Origin: Vulcanimicrobiota bacterium
Lineage (GTDB): Bacteria > Vulcanimicrobiota > Xenobia > Xenobiales > JADMJV01
Direction: 5' to 3'
Assembly (NCBI GenBank): GCA_019637395.1
Contig: JAHBVR010000014.1
Coordinates: 1 to 64,000 of the forward strand
Length of the DNA stretch: 64,000 bases
Below the pieces are notes generated by a model. That model saw nothing but the letters and a program-made list of their open reading frames with translations, was not told where the DNA came from and did not search any database. Made by a program: the position numbers and the translations under genes. Each line of letters begins with the position of its first letter. Positions within the stretch are counted from its first letter, which is position 1. Shown here piece after piece: positions 43,407-52,478 of this stretch.

Positions 43407-44753
43407 GTGCTTCGATTGCAGCCGGATTGGCTTTTAACGGAATCCGGTTGGCGGAATGACTGGCAAGTCGAGGTCCGCGATGGAATCATCATGGGCCTGG
43501 GTCCGGCTCGCCCCGGAGGGATGCGGTTGAGCGGCCAGGCGCTCACGCCGGCTTTCGTCAACTCCCATAGCCACGCTTTTCAGCGCATTATCCGCGGGCG
43601 CACTGAGTTTCGCCATCCGGAGCGGCCCAGCGACGACTTCTGGAGCTGGCGGGAGCTGATGTACCGGGCCGCCCTGAAGCTGGACCCGGACCAGTTGGAG
43701 CGAGTGGCTCGCCTGCTCTATCTGGAGATGGCCGAGGCCGGCATTACCACCGTGGGTGAGTTTCACTATCAGCATCATCAGCCCGACGGTTCGCGCTACG
43801 CCAATCCTGACGAGCTGGCTTTGCGTCTGAAGGCGGCCGCCGACTGGGCCGGTCTGGGCATGGTGTTGTTGCGGTGCGCATACGGGCGTTCGGGTTTTCG
43901 GGTAGACCCGAATCCGCTGCAGATCCGCTTTCTGGATCGCAGTTGGGAGGAGGCCGCCGAGGCCGTGCTGCGTTTGCAAAAGGCCGGCCTGGAGGTGGGG
44001 CTGGCGCCCCACAGTGTGCGGGCCGTGCCGCTGGATTGGCTGCCGCCGCTGGCCGCCTGCGCGCGGCAGCATGGCTTGCCGTTGCACATGCATGTCAGCG
44101 AGCAGGTGAAGGAAATCGAGCAGTGCGAGGCCGAGACGGGGTTGCGGCCGGTGGAATACCTGGCTGACCGGGGCATCTTGGGGCCGGACTTTACGGCTGT
44201 ACACGCCATCCACTTGGCCGAGAACGAAGTGGCGGCGCTGGGTCCGGCTCACGTCTGCAGTTGCCCGACCACCGAGCGCAACCTGGGGGATGGAATCGTG
44301 CCGGCACAGTTGTTGCGGCGCGCGGGCACGCGCTTCACCTTCGGCACCGATTCCCAATGCCAGATCGATCCGCTGGAGGATGCTCGCCAACTGGATTATC
44401 ACCTGCGCTTGAAGGAACAACAGCGGGCCGTGCTCGATCATCCGCCCGGCAGCCTGGAGGGCTGGCTGTGGGATAGCCTGACGGTAGGCGGAGCCAGCTC
44501 TTTGAAGCAGCCCTGCGGCCGCCTGCAGGTCGGTTTGCGGGCCGATATGCTCAGCTTTGACTTGAATCATCCCGGCCTGGTGTGCGATTCCGAAAAATGG
44601 TTGTTGGCCCAGTTGCTCTGGTCGGCTCCGCGCGAGTCGATCACCCAGGTCTGGCGGGCGGGGCGGCCACTTCTGCAGGCCGGCCGCCATCCCGGGCGCA
44701 AGGAGGCGATTCTGGGTTATCGTCAGGTGCTCAGAGAGCTGGAGAATGCCTAA
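43407..44753 (+). CDS. hutF: formimidoylglutamate deiminase
   Basis: 448 residues. This amidohydrolase converts N-formimino-glutamate to N-formyl-glutamate plus ammonia in histidine catabolism. Seen: NSHSHAFQRIIRG (metal histidines), GEFHYQHH, APHSVRAVP, PLHMHVSEQVKEIEQCE, VHAIHL, and CPTTERNLGDG with FGTDSQCQID near the end. Start is GTG at 43407. No other hut gene is present in the window. Its 3' end overlaps the Ppx/GppA gene by 8 bases, indicating co-transcription that mixes histidine breakdown and phosphate genes. Other functions of the HutF-like amidohydrolases cannot be excluded. Confidence 0.9.
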   Translation: MLRLQPDWLLTESGWRNDWQVEVRDGIIMGLGPARPGGMRLSGQALTPAFVNSHSHAFQRIIRGRTEFRHPERPSDDFWSWRELMYRAALKLDPDQLERVARLLYLEMAEAGITTVGEFHYQHHQPDGSRYANPDELALRLKAAADWAGLGMVLLRCAYGRSGFRVDPNPLQIRFLDRSWEEAAEAVLRLQKAGLEVGLAPHSVRAVPLDWLPPLAACARQHGLPLHMHVSEQVKEIEQCEAETGLRPVEYLADRGILGPDFTAVHAIHLAENEVAALGPAHVCSCPTTERNLGDGIVPAQLLRRAGTRFTFGTDSQCQIDPLEDARQLDYHLRLKEQQRAVLDHPPGSLEGWLWDSLTVGGASSLKQPCGRLQVGLRADMLSFDLNHPGLVCDSEKWLLAQLLWSAPRESITQVWRAGRPLLQAGRHPGRKEAILGYRQVLRELENA

Positions 44754-46266
44754 GAAGGCCCGGCCGCCGCGGCTGGCGGCCATCGATGTGGGCTCCAACG
44801 CGTTGCGCATGCAGGTGGCCGAGTTGTTGCCCGGCTTCGTGCTCAAGCCGATCAAGACGCTGCGCAGTCCGGTGCGGCTGGGCCGCGATGTATTCAGCCA
44901 TCAGGCCATTTCTGATGGCACCATGAAGAAGGCTGTCCGAGCCATGCGTTCGTTTGGGGAATGGATGGAGAAGCTGGAGGTCAGCCAGTACACGGCCGTG
45001 GCCACCAGCGCAGCCCGCGAAGCCGCCAACGGCAAACAGTTTCTCGACACGGTGCGCAAGGAGAGCGGCATCGACCTGCAGCTTTTGGCCGGTGAGGAGG
45101 AGGCCCGGGTGGTCTACATGGCCGTCAGCCGCCGCCTGCCGCTGGGTGACCGCACTGTCCTGGTGGTGGATATCGGGGGCGGCAGCGTGGAATTGATTTT
45201 GGGAAAAGACAGCCGCGTACAGGCGCTGGAGTCGATGAAAATGGGCACGGTGCGCATGTTGCAGCGTCTGGGCGGCAGTTCTCAAGACTTCGCGCGCCGC
45301 GCCCGCGAGTATGTGGAGGCCACTCGCAGCTGGGTGGACTACTGGCTGCAAGAGCAGCAGGTGGACCTGTTCGTGGCCACCGGCGGCAATGCCGAGGAAC
45401 TGGGCGACCTGGCTCAGCGGCTCTTTCACAAACCCACCAATGATGTGGTCAGCCAGAGTGAACTGGACCATATCGTGGGCTTGCTCGAATCGATGACGCT
45501 GGAGGAGCGCCAGAAGAAACTCGGTTTGCGCGCCGACCGGGCCGACGTGCTTTTGCCCGCCTTGCTGGTGTTGCAGACACTCTTGCGCCAGCTCGGCATG
45601 GATTCGCTGGTTTTGCCTCATGTCGGGCTCAAGGACGGCTTGCTGGAAGACTTGCGCTTCCAGGCTTTGGGGCAACGTCCCGACGGCCTGGATCGCGAAC
45701 AGGTGCTCTCCTCGGTGCTGCAACTGGGGCGGAAGTATGATTTTGATGAAGCCCACGCGCGCAAGGTGACCGAGTTGTCGCTGCAGTTATTTGATCCGCT
45801 GCAGCCGGTGCACAAGCTGACGCCGGCCCACCGCCTGCTGCTGGAGGCGGCCGCCTGGCTGCACGATGTCGGCAAATTCATCAACTTTTCGGCCCACCAC
45901 AAGCACAGCCATTACATCATCATGGCCAGCCCGCTGGTGGGACTGAGCACCCCGCAGCGCGCTCTGGTGGCGGCCATCGCCCGCTATCACCGCAAAGCCG
46001 AGCCGGGGGTCCAGCACGAGCTCTTTCGCAATTTGAATTTCGAGGAGCGCGGGATCGTGGTCAAGCTGTCCGCCCTGCTGCGTCTGGCCGAGGCCCTGGA
46101 CGCCGAGCACGGTGGCATGGTGGGGCAGATTCTGGTGCGCCTGAACAAGCATAAGGTGCATCTGACCCTGGTAGGGGAGGGCGAGATGCTGTTGGAGCGC
46201 TGGGCGGTGGCCACCAAGCTGGCTCCCTTCGAGAAAGCGCTGGGCGTGAAAATGGTGATCGCCTGA
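44746..46266 (+). CDS. Ppx/GppA phosphatase with HD domain
   Basis: 506 residues. The N-terminal actin-like ATPase-type domain contains AAIDVGSNALRMQVAELL, ATSAAREAANGK and VVDIGGGSVELILGK, the Ppx/GppA signature for exopolyphosphatase or guanosine pentaphosphate phosphatase activity. The C-terminal third carries an HD domain: AAAWLHDVGKFINFSAHHKH. With CHAD, SixA-like and Ppk1 genes downstream, exopolyphosphatase activity is the better guess. It overlaps hutF by 8 bases. Confidence 0.88.
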   Translation: MPKKARPPRLAAIDVGSNALRMQVAELLPGFVLKPIKTLRSPVRLGRDVFSHQAISDGTMKKAVRAMRSFGEWMEKLEVSQYTAVATSAAREAANGKQFLDTVRKESGIDLQLLAGEEEARVVYMAVSRRLPLGDRTVLVVDIGGGSVELILGKDSRVQALESMKMGTVRMLQRLGGSSQDFARRAREYVEATRSWVDYWLQEQQVDLFVATGGNAEELGDLAQRLFHKPTNDVVSQSELDHIVGLLESMTLEERQKKLGLRADRADVLLPALLVLQTLLRQLGMDSLVLPHVGLKDGLLEDLRFQALGQRPDGLDREQVLSSVLQLGRKYDFDEAHARKVTELSLQLFDPLQPVHKLTPAHRLLLEAAAWLHDVGKFINFSAHHKHSHYIIMASPLVGLSTPQRALVAAIARYHRKAEPGVQHELFRNLNFEERGIVVKLSALLRLAEALDAEHGGMVGQILVRLNKHKVHLTLVGEGEMLLERWAVATKLAPFEKALGVKMVIA

Positions 46267-46324
46267 AAAGGTCGGTCCGGCGGGGAGCAAGAAGCCGGTT
46301 CCTCGAAAACTAGCGGAGGCACCC

Positions 46325-47344
46325 ATGGCAACTAGAAGACGACGAACCAAGGTCGAAGAACCGGTGGTCGAAGAGACCGTCGAGGTCGAGGAAGAAGCAA
46401 CCGAAGAGCCGGAGGCGGTGGCCGAAGCGGTCGAGGAGGAAGAGGTCGCCGAGGAGTTACCCGACTTCGGCCAGGGCCACGGAGCCTTGTTGCGCACGGC
46501 GCTGTATCGCCACGGTCGGCGCTTCCTGGACTATTTGCAGGCCGCCCAGGACGAGTTGACGCCGGAGAATGTCCATCAGTTGCGCGTGAGCAGCCGGAAA
46601 CTCAGCTCGACTTTAAGCATGCTGTCTTCTTTGGTGGGACGAGGACCGGTGAAAAAGTTGCGCCGCAAGTTGCGTAAGGTCCGCCGCAGCCTGGGCGTAC
46701 TGCGCGACTTGCAACGGCAACTGGAATGGCTGTGCGACGAGCCTCTGCTCGATGACTATCTGACCGAGCGCAGCGCCGACCTGCCCTCGGTGATTAAGCG
46801 GGCCAAGAAAGACCTGCGCCGTATCAAGCCTTCCAAGTTGGAGAAGCGGTTGGAAATGGTGGACGCCCTGCTGGCCGGTTTGCTGGAAGAGGAGCAGGCC
46901 GAAGAAAGTGTGCGCGAGATGCTCTCGCGGACGGTCTGGGAGAGTTTGCTGCAGGCCATGTCGCACGCCGACGAGGTCGATCCCGACAACAGCTTCTCCT
47001 ATCACCCGTTGCGCGTGGCCATGAAGAGCTTCCGCTACCAGGCTGAGGTCTATGCGGCCGCCGGTTGGGAAACCCGCCTGGAACAGCAAGATGGTTGGGC
47101 CAAGGTCAAAGAACTGCACGACGCGCTGGGCCATCTGCAGGATTTGGAAGTGCTGGCCTGTCACCTGGATTTTCATTGGGTGCAGTCGCCGCCCATCCGC
47201 GAGACCCAGGCCCGCGTGGTCAATCGTTTGCTCAAGGACCGCCACCAGGCTCTGGGACGCATCCATCTGCAGGATCTGGATTGGGAGCAGTTATGGGAGT
47301 GGCCGCAGGGTGAGATCGAGGAACTCCTCGACGACGAAGCTTGA
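46325..47344 (+). CDS. CHAD domain protein
   Basis: 339 residues. A very acidic N-terminal 45 residues (EEPVVEETVEVEEEATEEPE) precedes a helical CHAD domain with conserved histidine/basic motifs: VHQLRVSSRKLSSTLSML, LRKVRRSLGVLRDLQ and LRVAMKSFRYQAEVY. CHAD domains bind polyphosphate. It starts 58 bases after the Ppx/GppA gene, and its TGA overlaps the SixA-like start (TTGA). Whether the acidic tail is a regulatory mimic is inference. No signal peptide. Confidence 0.88.
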   Translation: MATRRRRTKVEEPVVEETVEVEEEATEEPEAVAEAVEEEEVAEELPDFGQGHGALLRTALYRHGRRFLDYLQAAQDELTPENVHQLRVSSRKLSSTLSMLSSLVGRGPVKKLRRKLRKVRRSLGVLRDLQRQLEWLCDEPLLDDYLTERSADLPSVIKRAKKDLRRIKPSKLEKRLEMVDALLAGLLEEEQAEESVREMLSRTVWESLLQAMSHADEVDPDNSFSYHPLRVAMKSFRYQAEVYAAAGWETRLEQQDGWAKVKELHDALGHLQDLEVLACHLDFHWVQSPPIRETQARVVNRLLKDRHQALGRIHLQDLDWEQLWEWPQGEIEELLDDEA

Positions 47345-47790
47345 AGCTGGTCATTCTGCGCCACGCCATCGCCGAGAAGTTGGTCAGCGGTGATTTCGAG
47401 CGGCGCCTGACGGTGGAAGGACGGGCCCGCTGCCGGCGTGTTCTGCGTCATTTTGCCCGCTGCTTCGAGCCGCCTTCCATCATCTTTACCAGCCCCCTGG
47501 TGCGGGCTCGTCAGACCGCGCGCATTGCCGCGCGCGTGCTGGAGTTGCCGGTGCGGCGCTGCGACGCCCTGAAACCCGGAGGGGATGCTTTTGAGTGGCT
47601 GAAGAGCCAGCCCTGTCAGGAGCTGATGGTGGTGGGCCACGAACCGGATCTGGCGTGTTTGGCCTGCCGTTTTCTGGGGTTGCCCAAGGTGGTGCTGTCC
47701 TTCAAGAAATCCGGCATGGCCTGGCTGGAGGGCGAACCCGGCTCAGGAGAATTGCGCTGGCTGTTGACGCCGAAGTTCAGTTGCGGTTGA
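47341..47790 (+). CDS. SixA-like histidine phosphatase
   Basis: 149 residues of the phosphohistidine/phosphoglycerate mutase-like superfamily. LVILRHAIAE is the RHG-type motif with the catalytic His (here RHA, as in SixA), SPLVRARQTARI the second arginine block, and MVVGHEPDLACL the second His. SixA removes phosphate from histidine kinases' HPt domains; other members act on small phosphate esters. The TTG start overlaps the CHAD stop, so translation is coupled. Proximity to CHAD and Ppx suggests a role in phosphate metabolism. Confidence 0.88.
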   Translation: MKLVILRHAIAEKLVSGDFERRLTVEGRARCRRVLRHFARCFEPPSIIFTSPLVRARQTARIAARVLELPVRRCDALKPGGDAFEWLKSQPCQELMVVGHEPDLACLACRFLGLPKVVLSFKKSGMAWLEGEPGSGELRWLLTPKFSCG

Positions 47791-48307
47791 GGGCGGCGCT
47801 GAGCCAGTCGGGAGCGGCTCCGGGACTGACCTGGTAGACTTTTTTGTCGCCGCGCATTTTCAGGCTGGGGCCTTTTTTGCAGGCTCCCAGGCAGCCGCAC
47901 TGCTTGACCTGGACGTCCGGATTCTCCTGGGCGGCCTGGCGCAGGGATTTGAGCAGCTCGGTGCCGCCCTTGCGGCAGCAGCTTTTGCTGGTGCACACCC
48001 AGATGCAGGCCTCTCGCGAGCCGGTGTAGACGACCTGTTTGGCTTCCAGGGGCACTACCAGTTGGGCTTTGATTTTGCCGCCTTTGACGCGCAGCCAGAG
48101 ACGGACGGCCATGCCCTCTTCGAGTTCGGCGCTCAGACCCTGGCGGATGTCTTTGGCTACCCTGGCTTCGAAGGTACCGCGCACGGTTTCCACCGTCAGG
48201 CTGCGCAAGCCGCGTCCGAGCGCCATGACCAGACCGGTCAGGGGACCGGATTCGGGTTGAAAGCGTTTCTTGGAGGTGATCTCTTGATTTTTCAGGGCAA
48301 TGGCCAC
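47777..48307 (-). CDS. protein with (2Fe-2S) ferredoxin-like C-terminal domain
   Basis: About 176 residues. The C-terminal half contains IWVCTSKSCCRKGG and VKQCGCLGACKKGPSLKMRG, the cysteine pattern of thioredoxin-like (2Fe-2S) ferredoxins. The N-terminal half (roughly 1-95) is an unassigned region with many valines and arginines. The start is uncertain; GTG at 48307 is used because the frame upstream enters the next gene. It could shuttle electrons, but the redox partner is unknown. It converges with the SixA-like gene with a 14-base overlap. Confidence 0.75.
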   Translation of the reverse strand: MAIALKNQEITSKKRFQPESGPLTGLVMALGRGLRSLTVETVRGTFEARVAKDIRQGLSAELEEGMAVRLWLRVKGGKIKAQLVVPLEAKQVVYTGSREACIWVCTSKSCCRKGGTELLKSLRQAAQENPDVQVKQCGCLGACKKGPSLKMRGDKKVYQVSPGAAPDWLSAALNRN

Positions 48308-48362
48308 GGCTCTTACTATTGTCGCAGGCTCTGGTGAATCCTTCTGGTATGCCTGATCTTTT

Positions 48363-48923
48363 TTAAGTGTTCCCCAGAAGATCGGCCACCTGAAGGTTGA
48401 CATCAGGGAAGGCGAGAGGAGAAATGGTCTGGCCCGGGGTCAGCAGCGTCAGGTTGGAGTAGCCTTCTTCTCCGGGGGCACGGCGTACTTCCAGCCGTTT
48501 CTTGGCCATGTTGAGAATCCAGTAGTCGGCGATGCCGGCCTGGGCGTAAATGCGGGCTTTCTTGTTGCGATCCAGGCTTAAGGTAGAGTCGGAGATCTCG
48601 AGCACCAGGTCGGCGCCGACGGGATGCCGCCAGGCGTCATCCGAGGCCTGAAAGCTGACCAGTGCAAAGTCGGGCTCGGGTTCGCTGAACTTGCTCAGGG
48701 TGAGGGGAAGTTGCACGCGGATTTCGTGGGTCTGGCCAAAAAGACCCACGAAGAGCGTGGTGAGCCGGCTGATGCGGCGGGCGTGCCTGGGATTCTGCGG
48801 ACTCACGGCGATGATTTTCCCCTCGAGCAATTCCACCCGTTCTCCGGGAGCGAAAATGCCGGCGTCGCCCATTTTCGCGTATTCCTTCACGGTGAACCGC
48901 CGGTGCTGCACCTTGACCGTCAT
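48363..48923 (-). CDS. Uma2 family (DUF820) nuclease-like protein
   Basis: 186 residues. The fold is a PD-(D/E)XK-type: VELLEGKIIAVSPQ, EPEPDFALVSF, GADLVLEISDSTLSLDRNKK and IADYWILN. Members are widespread as expanded families in Cyanobacteria, Chloroflexota and relatives. They are annotated as endonucleases, but experimental activity is scarce. A start at ATG 48923 (MTVKVQHRRFTV) is typical. Confidence 0.88.
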   Translation of the reverse strand: MTVKVQHRRFTVKEYAKMGDAGIFAPGERVELLEGKIIAVSPQNPRHARRISRLTTLFVGLFGQTHEIRVQLPLTLSKFSEPEPDFALVSFQASDDAWRHPVGADLVLEISDSTLSLDRNKKARIYAQAGIADYWILNMAKKRLEVRRAPGEEGYSNLTLLTPGQTISPLAFPDVNLQVADLLGNT

Positions 48924-48944
48924 GCCGGAGACTTCGGCGGGCGG

Positions 48945-49559
48945 CTACCTGACTCCCCCGATGCGCGAGGGGGGCCAGTAGCGGTAGATGACGGGTCCAT
49001 AGAGCCACGCCTTTGGGATGTCGCCGTAGACACGCGAGTCCATGGACATGGTGCGGTTGTCGCCCAGCACGAAGATACAGCCAGGGGCAATTTTGTGCTC
49101 TTTGATGGAGGCCTCGGTGCTGACCTTTACACTGCTGTCAAGTTGGTCATTGCGGTAGACCTGGCCACCTTCGATACGGATGATATCACCTTCGTCGGCG
49201 GCCATGCGCTTGACCAGGGTTTGACCGCCGCCGGGACGCTCTTTGGGCAGGTCAAAAACCACGATTTCTCCCACCTGAGGCTTGCGAAAGTGGTAACTGA
49301 GCCGATTGACGGCAATGCCGTCGCCCACTTCCAGGGCGGGTTGCATGGAGCGGCTGGGAACATAGAAGAGGCTGACCACGAAGTGGCTGGTGAGCAGCAG
49401 GCCCAGGCCGATGGCCAGAGGGATGTCGAAGAAGCGATAGTCCTTGTATTTACGGCGTAACCCGGCATGACAGAAAAAGAGCAGGCGTACCAGCACGGCG
49501 GCCAGCAGCAGCACGTGGCCGCCGAGGCGAAAGGCGGCCAGCAGAGCGGACTTGGACAT
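48945..49559 (-). CDS. lepB: signal peptidase I
   Basis: 204 residues. Membrane-anchored serine protease that removes signal peptides on the outer face of the cytoplasmic membrane. Two N-terminal hydrophobic helices precede VPSRSMQPALEVGDGIAVNR (catalytic Ser), QTLVKRMAADEGDII (catalytic Lys) and VLGDNRTMSMDSRVYG. The family's S26 fold and the ligand order are complete. The ATG at 49559 lies in a divergent intergenic region. Exported proteins of this window, such as the glycosidase and M23 peptidase, are possible substrates. Confidence 0.93.
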   Translation of the reverse strand: MSKSALLAAFRLGGHVLLLAAVLVRLLFFCHAGLRRKYKDYRFFDIPLAIGLGLLLTSHFVVSLFYVPSRSMQPALEVGDGIAVNRLSYHFRKPQVGEIVVFDLPKERPGGGQTLVKRMAADEGDIIRIEGGQVYRNDQLDSSVKVSTEASIKEHKIAPGCIFVLGDNRTMSMDSRVYGDIPKAWLYGPVIYRYWPPSRIGGVR

Positions 49560-49654
49560 GGTGTCGGGCTTACTGTGCGGGCGCCGGGTACCCTCTGGTG
49601 AATTTTTTTCATCTTATTTCCAGGACTGGGAGTCTTTAAGGTCAATCCAAGGGG

Positions 49655-50047
49655 ATGATGAAATTTGAGCTGCCTGACGTAATCCCGGCTTCGGGAAATC
49701 CCTTTGCGCTGATTCCAGAGCTGGCAACACCTGTGGATGTCCCGGTGTCGATCACCCGTCCCGAAAAGGCGGAGGAACCTCCCGAGCAAGTCGAGGAATC
49801 GGCACCCATGGCCACTACCATGGCTCAGTTGATCGAGTCGATGCAGCAGGCCGAGGGTCTGTTCAAGCAGGCCTTCCAGCTGGCGCTGACCACGCGCAAC
49901 CGCGAGACCGAGTTGCTGCAGCGGGCTGAGGAAGCCGAGCGCGAAACCCGCCATCACCAACGCCAGGCGCTGGAATGGCAGCAACGCTATCAGGCTCTGG
50001 ATCAGAAGATCCCCCGGTGGGTGCGCAAACTCTTCCGCGCCAGTTAA
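49655..50047 (+). CDS. small coiled-coil protein, unrecognised
   Basis: 130 residues. A proline-rich N-terminal 50 residues is followed by a long helix with heptad-like pattern (LLQRAEEAERETRHHQRQAL, then EWQQRYQALDQKIPRW). No family recognised. GGGG lies just before the ATG. It is 37 bases upstream of ppk1 and transcribed in the same direction, so it may be an accessory to polyphosphate synthesis; that is only inference. Confidence 0.64.
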   Translation: MMKFELPDVIPASGNPFALIPELATPVDVPVSITRPEKAEEPPEQVEESAPMATTMAQLIESMQQAEGLFKQAFQLALTTRNRETELLQRAEEAERETRHHQRQALEWQQRYQALDQKIPRWVRKLFRAS

Positions 50048-50084
50048 ACGGAATCTGGCCGCAAGGGGCGAAGCCGATGGGGCT

Positions 50085-52289
50085 ATGGAACTGCTGAACA
50101 CCTCGGAAGAAGTCCCTTCCAGCGAGATACCGCTCTCCTCTCTGCCTGTCAGTCAGCGCTATCTAAATCGCGAGCTATCCTGGCTGGCTTTCAATTACCG
50201 GGTGCTGGAGGAGGCGCAGAACGCCGCCAATCCTTTGCTGGAGCGGGTGCGCTACCTGGCTATCAGCGATACCAACCTGGATGAGTTTTGCACGGTGCGG
50301 GTGGCTAATCTCAAGGGGCGTCTGGAGAGCGGGCTGGACCAGCTCACTTTTGACGGCCTGACTTTGCCGCAACAGTTGGAGATGGTCTATTCCGAGATTA
50401 TCGAGCTGGTGCGCGAGCAGCAGCACACCTGGCAGTCTTTGCGGCGCGCTCTGGCCGACGAAGGCATTCGGCTGGTGCAGGTCAACGATCTGGACCAGGA
50501 CGATCTGGATTGGTTGACCAGTTATTTTATGTCGGAGGTGCTGCCGGTGCTGACCCCGCTGGCCTGCGATCCGGCTCATCCTTTCCCTTTTATTCCCAAT
50601 GACGGCCTCTGCATGGGGCTGAAAATGAAGGACACCAAGTCTTTCTGGTCGCTGTTGCCGCTGCCGCCCAGCCTGCCCCGCTTCATTCGCATGGGTGACA
50701 ATCCGCGCCGGGACCTGGCGCGCAGCAGTTCGTTTGAGGGGCGTCGCTGGGTGGATCAGCGCTTTTTGCCTTTGGAAGAGGCCATTCCGCTGTTTTTCGA
50801 CCGTCTTTACCCCAATTTTAAGGTGAAACGGCATGGGCTGTTTCACGTGCTGCGCGATAACGACACGGCTTTTGAAGTGGAAAACAGCCAGGGCAGCCAG
50901 ATCAACCTGGCCGAGCATTACTTGCGGCAGGTCAAAGGGCGCAAATGGGGGCACGTGGTGCGGCTGGCTTTTTCCGCTGGTGTGCCTGACGATATGCGCG
51001 ATTTTATCACCACTCAATTGGACGTAGATGAAGAGGATGTGATCGAGGCGGATGGCCTGCTCAATCTGTCGGACGTGGCCCAATTGTGCAGTGAGGATCG
51101 GCCCGACCTTAAGTTCCAGCCCTTCGAGGTGCGCTTTCCGGAGCGCATCAAGGATTGGCGCGGCGATTACTTTGGCGCCATCGCCAGCAAGGATCTGGTG
51201 GTCCATCATCCTTACGAGAGTTTTGACGTGGTGGTGGAGTTCTTGCGCCAGGCCGCTCGCGACCCGGACGTGCTCACCATCAAGCAAACGTTGTATCGAA
51301 CCAGCAAGATTTCCAGCATCGTGCGCGCGCTGGTCGAGGCGGCGGAAAACGGTAAATCTGTCACAGTCGTCGTTGAGCTTAAGGCCCGCTTCGATGAGGA
51401 GGCCAACATTCGTCTGGCCTACGATTTGGAGCGAGCCGGGGCGCACATTGTCTATGGCTTCGTGGACAAGAAGACCCATGCCAAAATGACCCTGGTGTTG
51501 CGGCGCGAGCAGCGCGGTTTGCGCGGCTATGCTCATTTGGGCACGGGCAATTATCATCCGATTACCGCCAAGACCTATACCGATATAAGCTATTTCACCG
51601 GGGACGACGCCATCGTGCGCGACGTGGGCAAAATCTTCAATTATCTGACCGGCTACGCCGTCCCGGATCGTCTCGAAAAGATGGCCATGTCTCCGATCAA
51701 TTTGAAGTCGAGCGTGCTGGCCATGATCGACGATGAAATCAACCATGTGCGCGAGGGGCGGCCGGGAGGCATCTGGTGCAAGATGAATTCTCTGGTCGAT
51801 CCGGAGGTGTGCGACGCTCTCTATCGGGCTTCTCAGGCGGGCGTGCAGATCGATTTGATCGTGCGCGGCATTTGTTGCCTGCGCCCGGGTATTCCCGGGA
51901 TCTCCGAGAACATCCGGGTCAAGAGCATTGTCGGGCGCTTTTTGGAGCATTCGCGCATTCTATGTTTTGGCAACGGTTATAAGTTGCCCCATAAGAAGGC
52001 CAAGGTGTTCATTACCTCGGCCGACTGGATGCCGCGCAATTTTCACACTCGGGTCGAAACGCTGATTCCAGTGCACACCGATTCGGTGCATGCGCAATTG
52101 CTGGAACAGGTGATGCGCTCCAACTTGAAGGACACCCGCAACAGTTGGGTGCTGGGGCCCGACGGCGCCTATCGCCGCCACACCGGCCAGCCGGAGTTCT
52201 CAGCTCACGAGTTCTTCCTGACCAATCCCAGCCTGTCCGGTCAAGGCAGCAAGTCCCGCCGCAAGAAACGCGAGGCCGCCGCCGATTGA
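50085..52289 (+). CDS. ppk1: polyphosphate kinase 1
   Basis: 734 residues, the full family length. The enzyme builds polyphosphate from ATP. N-terminal domain: NRELSWLAFNYRVLEEAQN; H domain: ISDTNLDEFCTVRVANLKG; catalytic C domains: VELKARFDEEANIRLAYDLE, KKTHAKMTLVLRRE (autophosphorylated His near residue 465), YAHLGTGNYHPITAKTYTDI, and VRGICCLRPGIPGISENIRV with FLEHSRI. PPK1 in this setting would be opposed by the Ppx/GppA protein encoded 3.8 kb upstream. The ATG at 50085 is close after the coiled-coil gene. Confidence 0.96.
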   Translation: MELLNTSEEVPSSEIPLSSLPVSQRYLNRELSWLAFNYRVLEEAQNAANPLLERVRYLAISDTNLDEFCTVRVANLKGRLESGLDQLTFDGLTLPQQLEMVYSEIIELVREQQHTWQSLRRALADEGIRLVQVNDLDQDDLDWLTSYFMSEVLPVLTPLACDPAHPFPFIPNDGLCMGLKMKDTKSFWSLLPLPPSLPRFIRMGDNPRRDLARSSSFEGRRWVDQRFLPLEEAIPLFFDRLYPNFKVKRHGLFHVLRDNDTAFEVENSQGSQINLAEHYLRQVKGRKWGHVVRLAFSAGVPDDMRDFITTQLDVDEEDVIEADGLLNLSDVAQLCSEDRPDLKFQPFEVRFPERIKDWRGDYFGAIASKDLVVHHPYESFDVVVEFLRQAARDPDVLTIKQTLYRTSKISSIVRALVEAAENGKSVTVVVELKARFDEEANIRLAYDLERAGAHIVYGFVDKKTHAKMTLVLRREQRGLRGYAHLGTGNYHPITAKTYTDISYFTGDDAIVRDVGKIFNYLTGYAVPDRLEKMAMSPINLKSSVLAMIDDEINHVREGRPGGIWCKMNSLVDPEVCDALYRASQAGVQIDLIVRGICCLRPGIPGISENIRVKSIVGRFLEHSRILCFGNGYKLPHKKAKVFITSADWMPRNFHTRVETLIPVHTDSVHAQLLEQVMRSNLKDTRNSWVLGPDGAYRRHTGQPEFSAHEFFLTNPSLSGQGSKSRRKKREAAAD

Positions 52290-52478
52290 CGACGGATTTC
52301 ACCGGTTGATGGGACAGGGGTGGGGGTCACGCTTGCACGGTCACGCGAGCGAGTTGATAGCTTTGCTCCAGGCTCACTCGAGCTGTTGGGCCATACGGCC
52401 ATCCCGGTGCTGGTTCAGGAACTGAAGCATCCCGAGGAATGGTCTGAACCTGAAGTTGCCGAGTGAAGTAGCACGATT

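Noticed and set aside
52290-52478. Possible gene between ppk1 and the pilin-like remnant
   Set aside because: No reading frame with coding character or ribosome site; no hairpin with T-run was seen.
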